Origin: Lepus europaeus
Lineage: Eukaryota > Chordata > Mammalia > Lagomorpha > Leporidae
DNA: 64,000 bases
Assembly (NCBI RefSeq): GCF_033115175.1
Contig: NC_084837.1
Span: forward strand, 73,183,266 to 73,247,265
Direction: 5' to 3'
Below the pieces are notes generated by a model. It ran no database searches. It was not told the origin of the DNA and saw only the letters and a program-made list of their open reading frames with translations. Shown in pieces: positions 22,151 to 33,728 of the stretch (position 1 is its first letter; every line of letters starts with the position of its first letter). The translations under genes were made by a program, and so were the position numbers.

Positions 22151-22360
22151 TCAATGTACTTTCTGAAGACTGTTCATTTGCATGGAATTTCAAAACTTAT
22201 CTTTTAATTCCATATTCCACAAACTTTTTGAAATACTTTCTATTCTAAAATTAGATTGTCATGACACAGCTCCGTAAATTTATAAGAAATCATTAAATTT
22301 TATACTTAAAGTTAATGAATTTTACAATATATGTTATCACCTCAATAAAATTGTCTAAAC

Positions 22361-23078
22361 AATAAATGCTCCTGGGATTATTGTTGTATGAAGGATTGAC
22401 TGAGACTAAAGGACCTGCTTGCAAGAAGGCACACTATCCTGGCTGCCCAGCTGTTCTTAGCTGTTGGCTAGAGGCATCAGCTCCTCACTATAAAGTCCTG
22501 TCCAGCAAGTGATCCAAGAGAGAGGCTCAAGTGGTCACATACAATCACATATTTTATTGGATACAGAGGCCAGCTATAATTTGCGTGGGAGAGCATTTCC
22601 CAAGAGAGTGACAGGAAGTGAGAATCACGGGGAGCTAAGTTGGCAATGGTTCACCACATGGCAGAACTCAAGGATTTCAACTTTGAGAGTCAAGGGGCAT
22701 CATTTTTGTCATTCTTATTCTTACAGATGGAACTGGAATGTCTACTCAGACATCTAGAGTGCTGTAATGCTGACCTTTGATATATCTGTATCAGGTTTTC
22801 ATTGGTGAACTACCTATTTGATTTAAATACTGAATTTCTCAAGTGACTGTTTGAGTAGAGGTCCAATACCAAGGGTTTCTTATTTTCCTGTCTCTTCTAG
22901 TTATGGGGAACTTATAGTGCTCTTACACATATCTAAGACTTTAAGCTACCACTTTGTTAGTTGATAGAAATGGAAGTCCTGACTCCCCTCTTACCAGCTT
23001 ATTGGCAAACTCTATTGTATTATCCAAGAAATCATGTAGCAGTGAAGACTTCACTGCTTTAGAGTCACAAACTATAGT
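22361..23078. other. Unassigned intergenic sequence
   Basis: No CSINE, exon or other repeat recognised. Confidence 0.4.
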
Positions 23079-23092
23079 GACAATGCGTTTTA

Positions 23093-23436
23093 TTTTTTAA
23101 AAAGATTTATTTATTTATTTGAAAGTCAGAGTTACACAGAGAGAGGAGAGGCAGAGAGAGAGAGAGAGAGGGAGGTCTTCCATCCGATGTTTCACTTCCC
23201 AATTGGCCACAATGGCCGGAGCTGTGCTGATCCAAAGCCAGGAGCCAGGAGCTTATTCTGGGTCTCCCACATGGGTGCAGGGGCCCAAGGACTTATGCCA
23301 TCTTCTACTGCTTTCCCAGGCTATAGCAGAGAGCTGGATCAGAAAAGGAGCAGCCGGGACTCGAACCAGCACCCATATGGGATGTAGGCACTTCAGGCCA
23401 GGGCTGCAACCCACTGCACCGCAGTGCTGGCCCCTG
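23093..23436 (-). mobile_element. CSINE type II, with TSD
   Basis: TSD G(A/G)CAATGC(G/A)TTTTA at 23079-23092 and 23437-23450. Confidence 0.93.
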
Positions 23437-23477
23437 GCAATGCATTTTAATCTAAAGTATCATGAGAATGACCCTTT

Positions 23478-23930
23478 GAAAGTTATCTATTGCCGTGCAA
23501 CAAACCACTCTGAAATTTAGTGACTTGAAGCAGCAATTATTATTTCTTATGCTGTGTGCATTGAGAAGTTTCTCTGCTGGCTTCACTAGGGCCCACTCAT
23601 GCATCTGCATTCATCTGGAAGGGTTCCCTGGGGTAGGCAGAAGGTCCAAGATGGCCTCTTGTCTGGCAGTTGGTGCTAATTGTTGTCTGGGGACCTCGGT
23701 TCCCCTCCACATGGCCACTCATCTTCCATAGGCTACATGACTTTCTTCCCTGGTGGTCTTAGGCCTTGTCTTAAAGGTCACACACTCAGTTAAGACAAGT
23801 CACAGAGCCATCTCCCCTGATTAAAAAACTAGGGGAGTAAATTCCACCTCTCCATGGAAGGACCAGAAAGTCATACTGCAAAGAGACAGAGGGGCGATTA
23901 TCAGCCATCTTATAAAGTCTTGATCATAGA
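23478..23930 (+). mobile_element. Ancient interspersed repeat, family unresolved
   Basis: CTATTGCCGTGCAACAAACC, GTCTGGCAGTTGGTGCTAAT and the CCACCTCTCCATGGAAGGA end match a common mammalian element related to that at 21060. Confidence 0.55.
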
Positions 23931-24958
23931 CCCAAGCTCCACCTTTGATTATCTCTACAGCCACTGATTTCTGATTTTTTGCTTTTAGTTAGGAATATTC
24001 CCCATAAGCTGGAAAAAGAATTTACTTCTTTCTCCACTAGAGGCAGCATTTATTGCCTTGGTGACTGCATATGAAACTTGCTAAGCTCTTCGCTTTTGAT
24101 CTCTAATATGAATACATTGGACATGTGGCAATTTTTAACACCTTTTTCTTATAAGCAGGTGGATATTCCACTGTAAGTTTTCATCTAGTTTCATTTTTTT
24201 TGTTCCTACAATAGAAGAAGATGGATCGGTTTAGAAGGATTATAAAGAAAAAAGGCACCTATTTATGACAGCATCTTGAAAAGCAAGACACTCTACAAAG
24301 AAAACTGGTTTCCTTAAAGATCATTGGCTAGTACTTTCATAAACTCATTTAAGTGAGAGCGTAAGCGGGAACTAATTTTGTAAAATCGTATGTCATTCGT
24401 ACAGTTATTATGTGGAAGGTAAGACCTGACAGACACTGACCCCTCCCTACCGTTCCAACTCCACCTGCCGTCGTTCCTGACCCCTGCACGTTTGGTTGGA
24501 TCACACCGAAGTCCCAGCAGTTCCCTTGGTCTTTCCAGTCTCTGGACCCCGACTGCTCTCCAGGTCTAGCAGTCCTTCGCTGCCACCACCACATTCTGGG
24601 CCCATCTAAGAACTCAGACACCCAGTCCAGAGGCCCCTCTCTCTGGAGGACAGGGCACGCTGTGAATCAGAGTCCTGTGTTCCGCACGCCTTCTCCTCCC
24701 TCGTCAGTTCACACAGGGGCTGTGTCTGCACGCTGACAACTGTCCATGGCCTCCTTTGTTGTCTGATTTCTCCTCATTAGGACCCCACGTCCCGAGGTTT
24801 TAGCCGGGAAATAAATGCTTGAGCTAAAGGCTACTTTTCCCAGCCTACCTGGTTGCTGCTTATCCATGCGGCTACGTTCTGATCAACGAGATGTTAGCTA
24901 CAGCAGCAGCATAGCAGCTTCCGGCAATTTTCCTGCAAACTAACTCTCATACCCTCTT
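23931..24958. other. Unassigned intergenic sequence
   Basis: Mixed composition with no exon or repeat recognised. Confidence 0.4.
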
Positions 24959-25509
24959 CAGGGGCGGGGAACCTTTTCTCCGCCAGGGGCCATTTGGATA
25001 CGTATGACATTATTTGCAGGCCATACAAAAATTATCCACTTAAAAATCAGCCTGTGGCCAGCGCCGTGGCTTAACAGGCTAATCCTCCGCCTTGCGGCGC
25101 CGGCACACCAGGTTCTAGTCCCGGTTGGGGCGCCGGATTCTATTCCAGTTGCCCCTCTTCCAGGCCAGCTCTCTGCTATGGCCCGGGAAGGCAGTGGAGG
25201 ATGGCCCAAGTGCTTGGGCCCTGCACCCGCATGGGAGACCAGGAGAAGCACCTGGCTCCTGGCTTCGGATCAGCGAGATGTGCCAGCCGCAGCGGCCATT
25301 GGAGGGTGAACCAACGGCAAAAAGGAAGACATTTCTCTCTGTCTCTCTCTCACTATCCACTCTGCCTGTCCAAAAAAAAAAAAAAAAAAAAATCAGCCTG
25401 CTATGGATTTACTGAATTTTGAGTCCCATCCGTGGTTGCCCTGGCAGGCCCAGACCAAATGATTTTGTGGGCCTTAACCTGCCCACGGGCTGGACATTCC
25501 CCACCCCTG
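24959..25509. mobile_element. hAT-like TIR element
   Basis: Begins CAGGGGCGGGGAAC and ends with the reverse complement of CAGGGGTGGGGAAT, so 12 of 14 terminal bases pair. The interior (GGGGCCATTTGGATACGTAT, AGGCCATACAAAAATTATC) matches a mammalian hAT family I cannot name. I see no clean 8-bp TSD. A CSINE lies inside. Confidence 0.75.
25055..25387 (+). mobile_element. CSINE type I inside hAT-like element, with TSD
   Basis: Perfect 13-bp TSD AAAAATCAGCCTG at 25042-25054 and 25388-25400. Confidence 0.95.
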
Positions 25510-26040
25510 CTGCACCTCCATCCCTCCTTCTTCATTCTGCTTCCCTAGAACATGTGTGATGGCTGGAGCTCCATTTTTGCACATGAGGATGAGTGGAAAA
25601 TTAGAGTCCCAGATAACTGCGGAATCCCCTTACCAGCCCTGGGCTTCCCCATCTGGATTTTTGCATGAGATACAAATACATTTCTGTCTTACCTAAACGA
25701 CTGTTTTGTGTGTCTTTCTTAGAGTTGCTCCTAATACTAAATTGTTCTCTTAGTTATTGTTGGTTTTTGGGTTTGTTTGTTTTAAATCCCCACAGCCTGG
25801 CAAAATGCCTCAAACACAGAAATATTCATTTAGTGAAGAAGTATTCACTAAGTCAAGTAGTTATTCACTGACTGAATGGGGGGGGGGGCGGTCTATGATA
25901 TAAATTGAGTTAGTGAAAAAGTCAGAAATATTTTACAACTCAAACTTTACGCAGGCTCCAGAAAACAAAATATTACATCCTGTGGGAAGGCTAGACAGTG
26001 GTTGTGGAGAGAGAAGGTTAGTACCATTGAGATAAGGGGT
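25510..26040. other. Intergenic sequence with possible L2 end
   Basis: CACAGCCTGGCAAAATGCCT through 25870 is faintly L2-like. A G run lies at 25879-25888. Confidence 0.35.
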
Positions 26041-26053
26041 AAGAACTGAGCAA

Positions 26054-26360
26054 GGGGCCAGCGTTGTGGTATAGTGGGCTAAGCCTCTGCCTGGGCAGTC
26101 CCGGCTGCCCCACTTCCAACCCAGCTCTCTGCTATGTCCTGGGAAAGCAGTAGAAGATGGCCCAAGTCCTTGGACCCCTGCACCTGCCTAGGAGACACGG
26201 AAAAAGCTCCTGGCTCCTGGCTTCAGATCAGCTCAGCTTCATCCATTGTGGCCATTTGGGGCGTGAACCAGCAGATGGAAGACCTCTTCCTCTGTCTCTC
26301 CCTCCCTCTGACTGTAACCCTACTCTCAAATAAATAAATAAATAAAAATCTTAAAAAAAA
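26054..26360 (+). mobile_element. CSINE type II, with TSD
   Basis: Lacks about 40 bp of the head after GCCTCTGCCTGG. TSD AAGAACTGA(G/C)CAA at 26041-26053 and 26361-26373. Confidence 0.93.
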
Positions 26361-26373
26361 AAGAACTGACCAA

Positions 26374-26960
26374 AAGTTGACACTAGTTACTAAATTAAGC
26401 ATGTTCTGCTGGATGGCCAGCAGACTGTTTTGTGCTTCTGGAGAAATGAATTGATTTTACTGGTGTGGTGCTTGAGTTCAATAAAATTTGAAGAGTGAGC
26501 GACAAGTTCATCTGGCCCTAGACTTAAAGAGCCAAATGAACTTGCTGCATTCTTCTAGTTGCTGGAAGAAAAGCCACTCATCTAACAGCCAGACACTGTG
26601 GCACTGAGATCACCAAGCCTTGTGCAATACTCTCCAGGCTGGGCCAATGTGGCCAGCGGACTGTGAGCTAACAAACCCACACCCTACAGGGAAGTGAGAG
26701 GGCAGGGAAACCAGCACTTCCTCATTGTGAAGAACTGGCGTCTCCTCCTAGAAAAGAATTCATATCTGGAGGCAGAAACAAAGAAGAAAGCACAGGAGGG
26801 TCTGGCTCCAAAGTTTGTGTTTTGTTACTGCTCTTGCTGTTGTTGGTGGTGGTGCTGGTGGTAGAATCTATGTGCCTGCATGTGGACGTGTGTATTTCAC
26901 AACAACGACTCTGAAGATACCAATTGAGTCTCCTTGAAATCTAGTTCTAAATACTGCAAG
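26374..26960. other. Unassigned intergenic sequence
   Basis: Only a (TGG/TGC)n-like stretch at about 26835-26863 stands out. Confidence 0.4.
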
Positions 26961-27152
26961 CAGAGGCAGACATTTACCCAGAGGTTAAAATGCACTTGCC
27001 CCATATCGGAGTACACGGGTTCAGTCCCCTGCTCCAGCTCCTGACTCCAGCATCCCTCTGGTGCATGCCCTGCAAGACCTGGATTGAGTTCTTCATTTCT
27101 GGCTTCAACTTGACCCAGCCCTGACATGTGGAGAGGGAACAAGCAGATGGAA

Positions 27153-27214
<62 letters not shown>

Positions 27215-27248
27215 CTACTCAAAAAAAAGTTAATAAAAGAAAAAAATA
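26961..27248 (+). mobile_element. CSINE type III with (TC)n
   Basis: Body GGGTTCAGTCCCCTGCTCC. A pure (TC)n runs at about 27159-27200 before the tail. Confidence 0.85.
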
Positions 27249-27267
27249 TTTTCATTTATATTTCACA

Positions 27268-27468
27268 TGGTGAGTGTTTGACACAGCAGTTAAAATATCC
27301 TTGCCACCCTCAGAGGAGACCAAATTGAGTCCCTGGCTCCTGGCTTCAGCCTGGTCAAGCCCTGGCTGCTGCAGGCATTTGAAGAGCGAACTAGTGAATG
27401 AGAGATCTCTCTTTTTCTCTCTCTGCCCTTCAAGTAAATAAAATCAATAAAAATTTGAAAAAAAATCA
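27268..27468 (+). mobile_element. CSINE type III, internally deleted
   Basis: Head GTGTTTGACACAGCAGTTAA joined to AAATTGAGTCCCTGGCTCC; the central third is missing. Confidence 0.8.
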
Positions 27469-27559
27469 AGCATATTTGCACAGAAGTAGGATTATAAAAA
27501 CTATTTAGGATGTATTAGAGATTTTTTTGCATTTTGAAAAGCAGATGATGAAAAGAAAT

Positions 27560-27845
27560 CACCTTCTACTAATGGAAGAATGGATAAATAGAATTATAAA
27601 CAAATAACAGAATATGATTCACCCACAATGAGGATGAAGAACGAATACATTATGTTCCATGAGAGAAGCCAGACACAAAATGCTACAAATTACATGGTTT
27701 CATTTATGAGAAATTTCCAGAATGGGTAACTTCATAAAGATAGAAAGCAGATTGAGGTTGTCAGGGCCTAAGGAAAGAAGAGAATGGGGAGTAACTACTT
27801 AACAAGTATAGGATCTCCTTCCGTCACAATGAAAATGTTTTGGAA
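27560..27845 (+). mobile_element. L1M 3' UTR fragment
   Basis: GAGAGAAGCCAGACACAAAA, TTTCATTTATGAGAAATTTC, AATGGGGAGTAACTACTTAA follow old L1 3' ends. Confidence 0.65.
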
Positions 27846-28497
27846 AACTGGCATTTGGCACAGTGATTAAGAGGCCACTTTGGATAGCCATATCCCATAT
27901 CAGAGTGCCTGTTTAAGTCCAAGTTCTGCTTTTTTTTTTTCAAGATTTATTTATTTATTTGAAAGGCAGAGTTACAGAGAGGCAGAGGCAGAGGCAGAGA
28001 GAGAGGTCTTCCATCTGCTGGTTCACTCCCTAGATGGCCGCAACAGCCGGAGCTGCACTGATCTGAAGTCAGGAGCCAGGAACCTTCTCTGGGTCTCCCA
28101 TGTGAGTGCAGGGGCCCAAGGACTTGGGCCACCATCCACTGCTTTCCCAGGCCACAGCAGGGAGCTGGATCAGAAGTGGAGCAGCCAGGATTCAAACTGG
28201 CACCCATATGGGATGTTGGCACAGCAGGCAGTGACTTTACTTGCTATGCAACAGCGCCAGCTCCCAAGCTTCTGATTCTAGCTTCCTGCTAATGTGCACC
28301 CTGGGAGGTGGCCAGTGATGGTTCAAGTACATGGTCACCTATATGGAAGACCTAGATTGAGGTCCAGGCTCCTTGGTTTGGCCTGGCCCAGCCCTGACTG
28401 TTGCAGGCATTTGAGGAGTTTGTCAATGGATGGAAGATCTCTCTCTCTCTCTATCTCTCTACCTATCAAATAATATGAAAATAAATAAATACATTAA
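27846..28497 (+). mobile_element. CSINE type III, interrupted
   Basis: Head at 27846-27930 (GGCATTTGGCACAGTGATTA), remainder from 28266 to an AATAAATAAATAC tail. Confidence 0.87.
27931..28265 (-). mobile_element. CSINE type II nested in type III
   Basis: Flanks AAGTTCTGCT and AAGCTTCTGATT suggest a diverged TSD. Confidence 0.9.
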
Positions 28498-28882
28498 AAA
28501 ATAATTATTGTTTAATTTTTCCTCACAGATACATCTGTATTGCCCAAAGAAATGCCATGAAGCCTAATGAGAATTGCAGTGGAAATAATCAAAGGACCAA
28601 TTATTCCATATACACTATGAACCAAGCACTCAAAAAATTACACACTTCTTATGCTTTGCATGTTTGAAGAATTCAATAGAAATTTATCACGAAGTTGTAA
28701 GGCAGTTCTGTCTCCTAATGAAATCAACAGAAAAGGTGCCCGTGTCACTGACAGCTCTCAGATAAACACTACATATGATTTGTATGACGATAAAAATTCC
28801 CCTTCTAAGGTACGGGATCTGAACATCTACTTGCATTCTTCTTAAAGAAGGGTCAATCCCCAATCCTGGATCCAGGACTGCT
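28498..28882. other. Intergenic sequence, possible MIR trace
   Basis: Only weak similarity to reverse MIR at 28610-28720. Nothing else seen. Confidence 0.35.
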
Positions 28883-28896
28883 AGTACTTCACTTTT

Positions 28897-28926
28897 CTTT
28901 TCTTTTTTTTTTTAACAGGCAGAGTG

Positions 28927-28958
<32 letters not shown>

Positions 28959-29235
28959 AAGGTCTTCCTTTTCCATTGGTTCACTCCCCAATGGCCGCTG
29001 CAGCTGGCGCGCTGCGCTGATCCAAAGCTAGGAACTAGGTGCTTCACCTGGTCTCCCATGTGGGTGCAGGGCCCAAGGACTTGGGCCATCCTCCACTGCC
29101 CTCCCAGGCCACAGCAGAGAGCTGGACTGGAAAAGGAGCAACCGGGACAGAATCCGGCACCCTGACCGGGACTAGAAACCGGTGTGCCAGCGCCACAGGC
29201 GGAGGATTTTAGCCTATTGAGCCACGGTGCTGGCA
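28897..29235 (-). mobile_element. CSINE type I, with TSD
   Basis: Perfect 14-bp TSD AGTACTTCACTTTT at 28883-28896 and 29236-29249. Confidence 0.95.
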
Positions 29236-29293
29236 AGTACTTCACTTTTGACATGGGCTTGGGATTATTTTATGTCTGCTCACTATCTTTTCT

Positions 29294-29646
29294 TTTTTTT
29301 TAATTAATTAATTAATTAATTATTTTTTTTGACAGGCAGAGTGGATAGTGAGAGAGAGAGAGACAGAAAGGTCTTCCTTTTTGCCGTTGGTTCACCCTCC
29401 AATGGCCGCTGCGGCCGGCGCGTCTCGCTGATCCGAAGCCAGGAGCCAGGTGCTTCTCCTGGTCTCCCATGCAGGTGCGGTGCCCAAGGACTTGGGCCAT
29501 CCTCCACTGCCTTCCCGGGCCATAGCAGAGAGCTGGCCTGGAAGAGGAGGAACCGGGATAGAATCCGGTGCCCCAACCGGGACTAGAACCCGGTGTGCCG
29601 GCGCCGCAAGGCGGAGGATTAGCCTGTTAAGCCATGGCGCTGGCCT
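29294..29646 (-). mobile_element. CSINE type I, with TSD
   Basis: Perfect 12-bp TSD ACTATCTTTTCT at 29282-29293 and 29647-29658. The tail holds an (AATT)n block at 29301-29321. Only 32 bp of host DNA separates it from the previous copy's TSD. Confidence 0.95.
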
Positions 29647-29658
29647 ACTATCTTTTCT

Positions 29659-30148
29659 AATTCCATTTTATCTTGTATTCCCTTCATTTCTACTAAGCCT
29701 ACCTCATAATCACCAAGAGGTGTCCCTAGATGCTAGTTGTGGTTTGGCAACACGCCTCATTCATCCTGTCTTTCCCATGATTTTTACAAGTGCCCCGTGT
29801 GCATTCTTCAATTTGCTCAACAAAGTTTCTGTGAGCTCTTCACTTGGGCCAGGATCTCTGTCAGCAGCTGGGACGACACACAGCCCCTTCTCGCACTGAG
29901 CTTGGAACCTAGAGGCACCATAAACTCTATTATTAGTGCCATTCATTTGACAGTAGATTAAGTGCTTAGTAAACATTTTCAGTTGAAGCTGTGAAACTTC
30001 CTTGTTTATTCTCTAAGGATTTGGAAATTGGGAAGTTCCTGCTTGTTCTTAAATTACGCCTGGCTAGGGCTGATGCCCAGATACTAATAAATAGGGTTGG
30101 TTGGTTACCGCCTTAAATAAGTCATTATAGATTGTAGTTTTATGTTTT
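29659..30148. other. Intergenic sequence with possible L2 3' trace
   Basis: 29815-29940 is faintly reverse L2-like. No exon seen. Confidence 0.35.
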
Positions 30149-30161
30149 ACATTAACTTTTA

Positions 30162-30559
30162 TTTAAAAGATTTATTTATTTACTTGAAAGTCAGAGTTAC
30201 ACAGAGAAAGAAGGAGAGGAAGAGGGAGAGGGAGAGGGAGAGGGAGAGGGAGAGGGAGAGGGAGAGGGAGAGGGAGAGGGAGAGGGAGAGGGAGAGGAAG
30301 GTCTTCCATCCGCTGGTTCACTCCCCAGTTGACTGAACGGCTGGAGCTATACCAATCCAAAGCCAGGAGCCAGGTGCCTCTTCCTGGTCACCCATGCTGG
30401 TGCAGGGGCCCAAGGACTTGGGCCATCTTCCACTGCTTTCCCAGGCCATACAGAGAGCTAGATCGGAAGTGGAGCAGCCGGGACTCCAACTGGTGCCCAT
30501 ATGGGATGCTGGCACTGCAGGTTGGCGGCTTTACCCACTACACCACAGCACAGGCCCCT
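30162..30559 (-). mobile_element. CSINE type II with (GGGAGA)n and TSD
   Basis: TSD ACA(T/C)TAA(C/A)TTTTA at 30149-30161 and 30560-30572. The purine tract has expanded to about 13 GGGAGA units. Confidence 0.93.
30218..30297 (+). repeat. (GGGAGA)n hexanucleotide microsatellite
   Basis: About 13 nearly perfect units inside a CSINE; likely polymorphic in length. Confidence 0.95.
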
Positions 30560-30572
30560 ACACTAAATTTTA

Positions 30573-30879
30573 ATAAATACCAGAAAGAGAAATATCACTC
30601 AGCATTTTTTTAAATTAAAGACTATGTTCAAAGTGAGAGTAATCATCTTTATGTATATTGTTCCATTTTCCTGGCACAATTGTAATTTATAAAAGAGTCA
30701 TTTCTGGGAATGATATGGCCCTGGTTCAGAATTCCTAAAAGACAGAGTTCTCCAATCTAAGGCAAACATGAGAAAAATGACAACATAGAATACATATGCA
30801 AAGAAAAGTTACCAACTATTCTTTCTCTGGAAGGACGCTTTGACTGAAAATCCTGTCCTTCTAGTTTGGGGGAGGGGAT
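30573..30879. other. Unassigned spacer
   Basis: AT-rich, nothing recognised. Confidence 0.4.
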
Positions 30880-30899
30880 CTTAAAATGTCTTATCTGCA

Positions 30900-31202
30900 G
30901 GGATGGCGACGTGGCTCAACTGGCTAATCCTCCGCCTAGCGGCGCTGGCACACCAGGTTCTAGTCCTGGTCGGGGTGCCAGATTCTGTCCCGGTTGCCCC
31001 TCTTCCAGGCCAGCTCTCTGCTGTGGCCCAGGAGTGCAGTGGAGGATAAGTACCTGGCTCCTGGCTTCGGATCAGCGCGGTGCGCCGGCTGCAGTGCCCC
31101 GGCTGCGGCGGCCATTGGAGGGTGAACCAACGGCAAAGGAAGACCTTTCTCTCTCTCTCTCTCTCACTATCCACTCTGCCTGTCAAAATAAAAAAAAAAA
31201 AA
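30900..31202 (+). mobile_element. CSINE type I with internal deletion, long TSD
   Basis: Lost the GCACTTGGGCC..GAGACC block (GTGGAGGATAAGTACCTGGC junction). About 20-bp TSD at 30880-30899 and 31203-31223 differing by one extra A. Confidence 0.95.
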
Positions 31203-31223
31203 CTTAAAAATGTCTTATCTGCA

Positions 31224-31689
31224 AAAAATAAAGGTTATAGTTGAGGTAGTAGTGTCTTTTTGTTAACCACCTTACTGTACAAAATAAAGAGTTGACAACT
31301 CTGCTTCTACTTTTTTCCCCACTCTTTTATTTATTGTTTTTACATATCTGAAACCCAGAAATCCAGCAACTATCGCATCACAAAGTGAGATCCATAGGAG
31401 GTTGGGTCTTCAACGACCTTGTCTTATTCAATTATTTTTAAGACCTCTCTGGGCTTGAACCCAGTGGCTTTAATGGGTGTGATGACTACTTCCATGCCCC
31501 CCAAAGCAAGATCAGATCTTATCCTGTCCCATGATATTATCCAATAATTGTTTTTTCTTATCAAATCATTTCCTTATCAAATTCTATCTCTCTAATAGTC
31601 TACTTTTCTGTGTTTCAAGACTGAGATGTTAAAGAACCAATGATCTTATAAATAGGACAGAACCTACTTCATGCACATAACATGAAGAA
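31224..31689. other. Unassigned intergenic sequence
   Basis: Nothing recognised. Confidence 0.4.
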
Positions 31690-31905
31690 TAGAACACAGA
31701 CTATCAAGGAGAAGCTGTTTCGCCAGTTACCCACCTTGTAACTTTATATAGTTGATATCTCCGATCTTCAGTGTCTTCTGTGAATAATGAAAATGAAACT
31801 ACAGTGCTAAAAATGTGACCATATGGACTAAGTATAATAATATATGTCTGTAGTGAAGATCAAACACACAGGAGTTGCTCAGTAAAAGTAGCCATTATTG
31901 CCTAT
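31690..31905 (+). mobile_element. MIR
   Basis: CAGTTACCCACCTTGTAAC to AGGAGTTGCTCAGTAAAAGT follows the MIR body and 3' end. Confidence 0.6.
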
Positions 31906-32633
31906 TGACTGCCGTTACCCCTATAAAGGAGTGGGGACTTTTTTATTTCTTCCATACTGGAGATAGACAACAACCTTTTGAACAGAAAAATGGTCCAATT
32001 ATAAAAGTAAAGAAAATCTGGTGCTGCACAGTAATGTTGGTCACAGAGAGTAGCAATGAGAAAAGTGAAAAGACTTAACAGCGACGTGCACGTTTTACTC
32101 TTGCTGAAACTCTATTGACCTAGTGGATCACGTTCAGGATTTGACCTCCAGTGTGGATTAATGGCACACAAGACACAGGGAGGAGTCACCTGGAGTCAGT
32201 CTCCACTCTGCTTGAATCTGAAGAGCTCAGACAGACACTGAAGCTGTAATGGCCTCCTCTATAGATGGCAGGGCTGGTGGATGCGGAAGCTAACAGAAGC
32301 AAAAGTTCAAAATAACTTAAACAGACTGAAGCACAAAACCAAACCCACAATGTAAATATGGAGAATTAAATATAGGTTCAGAAAACCTCAATCACGAGGC
32401 CAGGTTTAGAAGCATCTGGTTTGTCATACTCCTATTTGAATCCAAAATGCTGTGAAACCTATTGCATTACTAGAAAGAAGCGTGATTCTCTTTTACTCTG
32501 CGTTGATTCAGGCTGTATCTGGGGAATAATCTTTCATTCTGGCCACCACAATTCAAGGGAAAGTCTAGTTGGGATGAGTAAATTCGCAGAGAGCTGACTA
32601 GCACTAATGTACTCACTCAACATGTGTTTGGGT
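31906..32633. other. Unassigned intergenic sequence
   Basis: Nothing recognised. Confidence 0.4.
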
Positions 32634-33345
32634 GTTTACTCTGTGCCAGCACAGTCACCCCATGGGAGTGTAGCAGCAGAGAGAATGACTAAGGTCCTGC
32701 CTCATGACACTTACAATCCAGAAGAAAAGCAGAAAATAAGCAAATAAGGCATAATATTCTAAGTCCGGTGCCATTCAGCGAAGTGCAGTACAGCTTGCAA
32801 GGTAAAGGAATTGAGAGGAAAGGGAAGGGAAGGGCTTTTGGGAGAGCGTGGCTAGGGAAGACCTCTCCAAACAGCACATTTGAACACAGACCTGCGTGAT
32901 AAGAGGCAGGAGCTGGCCAACTGAGGACAGTATGCCAAACCGGATTTGTCACCTCCTCATGTATGGCTCAAGAGCTGCAAATGTTTTACATTGAAAAGTT
33001 TTTTTTTTTTCCCCCAAAGGAATAAGATTTCATGACTTGTGAATTACACACAACTCAAATTTCAGTTTCAAATGAAGTTTTATTGAAGCACATCCATACC
33101 CATCCATTTTTTTGTCATCTATGGGAGTTTTTGCACCGTCACAGGAAAGTTGAGTAGCTGCAAGAGAGACCACATAGCCCACCAAATCTACCATTTTTAC
33201 CACCTGGCCCTTTAAGGAAAATGTCTATTGACCCTTGGTGTAAGAGAGCAAGGAAGCCCCATCAATATCCAAGGGGATAATGTCCTGGCAGAGATAATGG
33301 CAAGAGCAAAGGCCCTGAGTCAGGTCTGCGGTTGGTTTGTATGCA
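32634..33345 (-). mobile_element. L2, interrupted
   Basis: Reverse L2 motifs TACTCTGTGCCAGCACAG, GGGAAGACCTCTCC, and AAGAGCAAAGGCCCTGAG in order. The middle is occupied by a hAT-like remnant. Confidence 0.7.
32945..33240 (-). mobile_element. hAT-like DNA transposon remnant inside L2
   Basis: AGTTTTATTGAAGCACATCC, CCACCTGGCCCTTTAAGGAA and TCTATTGACCCTTGG resemble the reverse of a common mammalian hAT MER family. Confidence 0.55.
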
Positions 33346-33465
33346 AGGAACTAATTGCACAGAAGCCAGTGTGGTTAGCAGAGAGTAGGGAGTAGACTGG
33401 TCAAAAATGAAATCAAAAGAGGAAATTCTGACCAGATCTTGGGGTAAAGAGTGTAAAATTTAATT

Positions 33466-33697
33466 TTTTAAAAAATAAGACTATTTATTTGTTTATTTGG
33501 AAAACCTAGAGCTCCCATCTCCTGGTTTACTCTCTAAATAGCCATGGCAGCCAGGGCTGGTCCAGGGTGAAGCCAAGAGCAGGAGCTCAGTCTCCGATGG
33601 CTGGGAGCTATCACCTGCCCCCTCTCAGGATGCCCAGTAGCAGGAAGCAAGAATCTGGAGCAGAGCCAGGACTCTCACCCAGGATTCAGGCTGCTGC

Positions 33698-33728
<31 letters not shown>

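Larger units (their letters stand above)
21410..22240. mobile_element. TA-flanked palindromic MITE (Tc1/mariner-like)
   Basis: The left arm GTACTTCAGAAAGTTCCTGG and the reverse complement of the right end (GTATTTCAAAAAGTTTGTGG) pair over at least 35 bp. TA dinucleotides flank both ends (21408-21409 and 22241-22242). No transposase is present. It is itself interrupted by CSINEs. Confidence 0.7.
21236..22360 (+). mobile_element. L1M 3' end, host of a nested stack
   Basis: Pieces at 21236-21407 (GGCTACATATTGTATGATTC, GTGGTTGCCTGGGGCTGG) and 22243-22360 (ATTCTAAAATTAGATTG, ATCACCTCAATAAAATTG) follow the 3' UTR of old mammalian L1s. They are split by a TIR element. Confidence 0.75.

Noticed and set aside
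30142-30336. Glu/Arg repeat protein
   Set aside because: Product of the (GGGAGA)n microsatellite.
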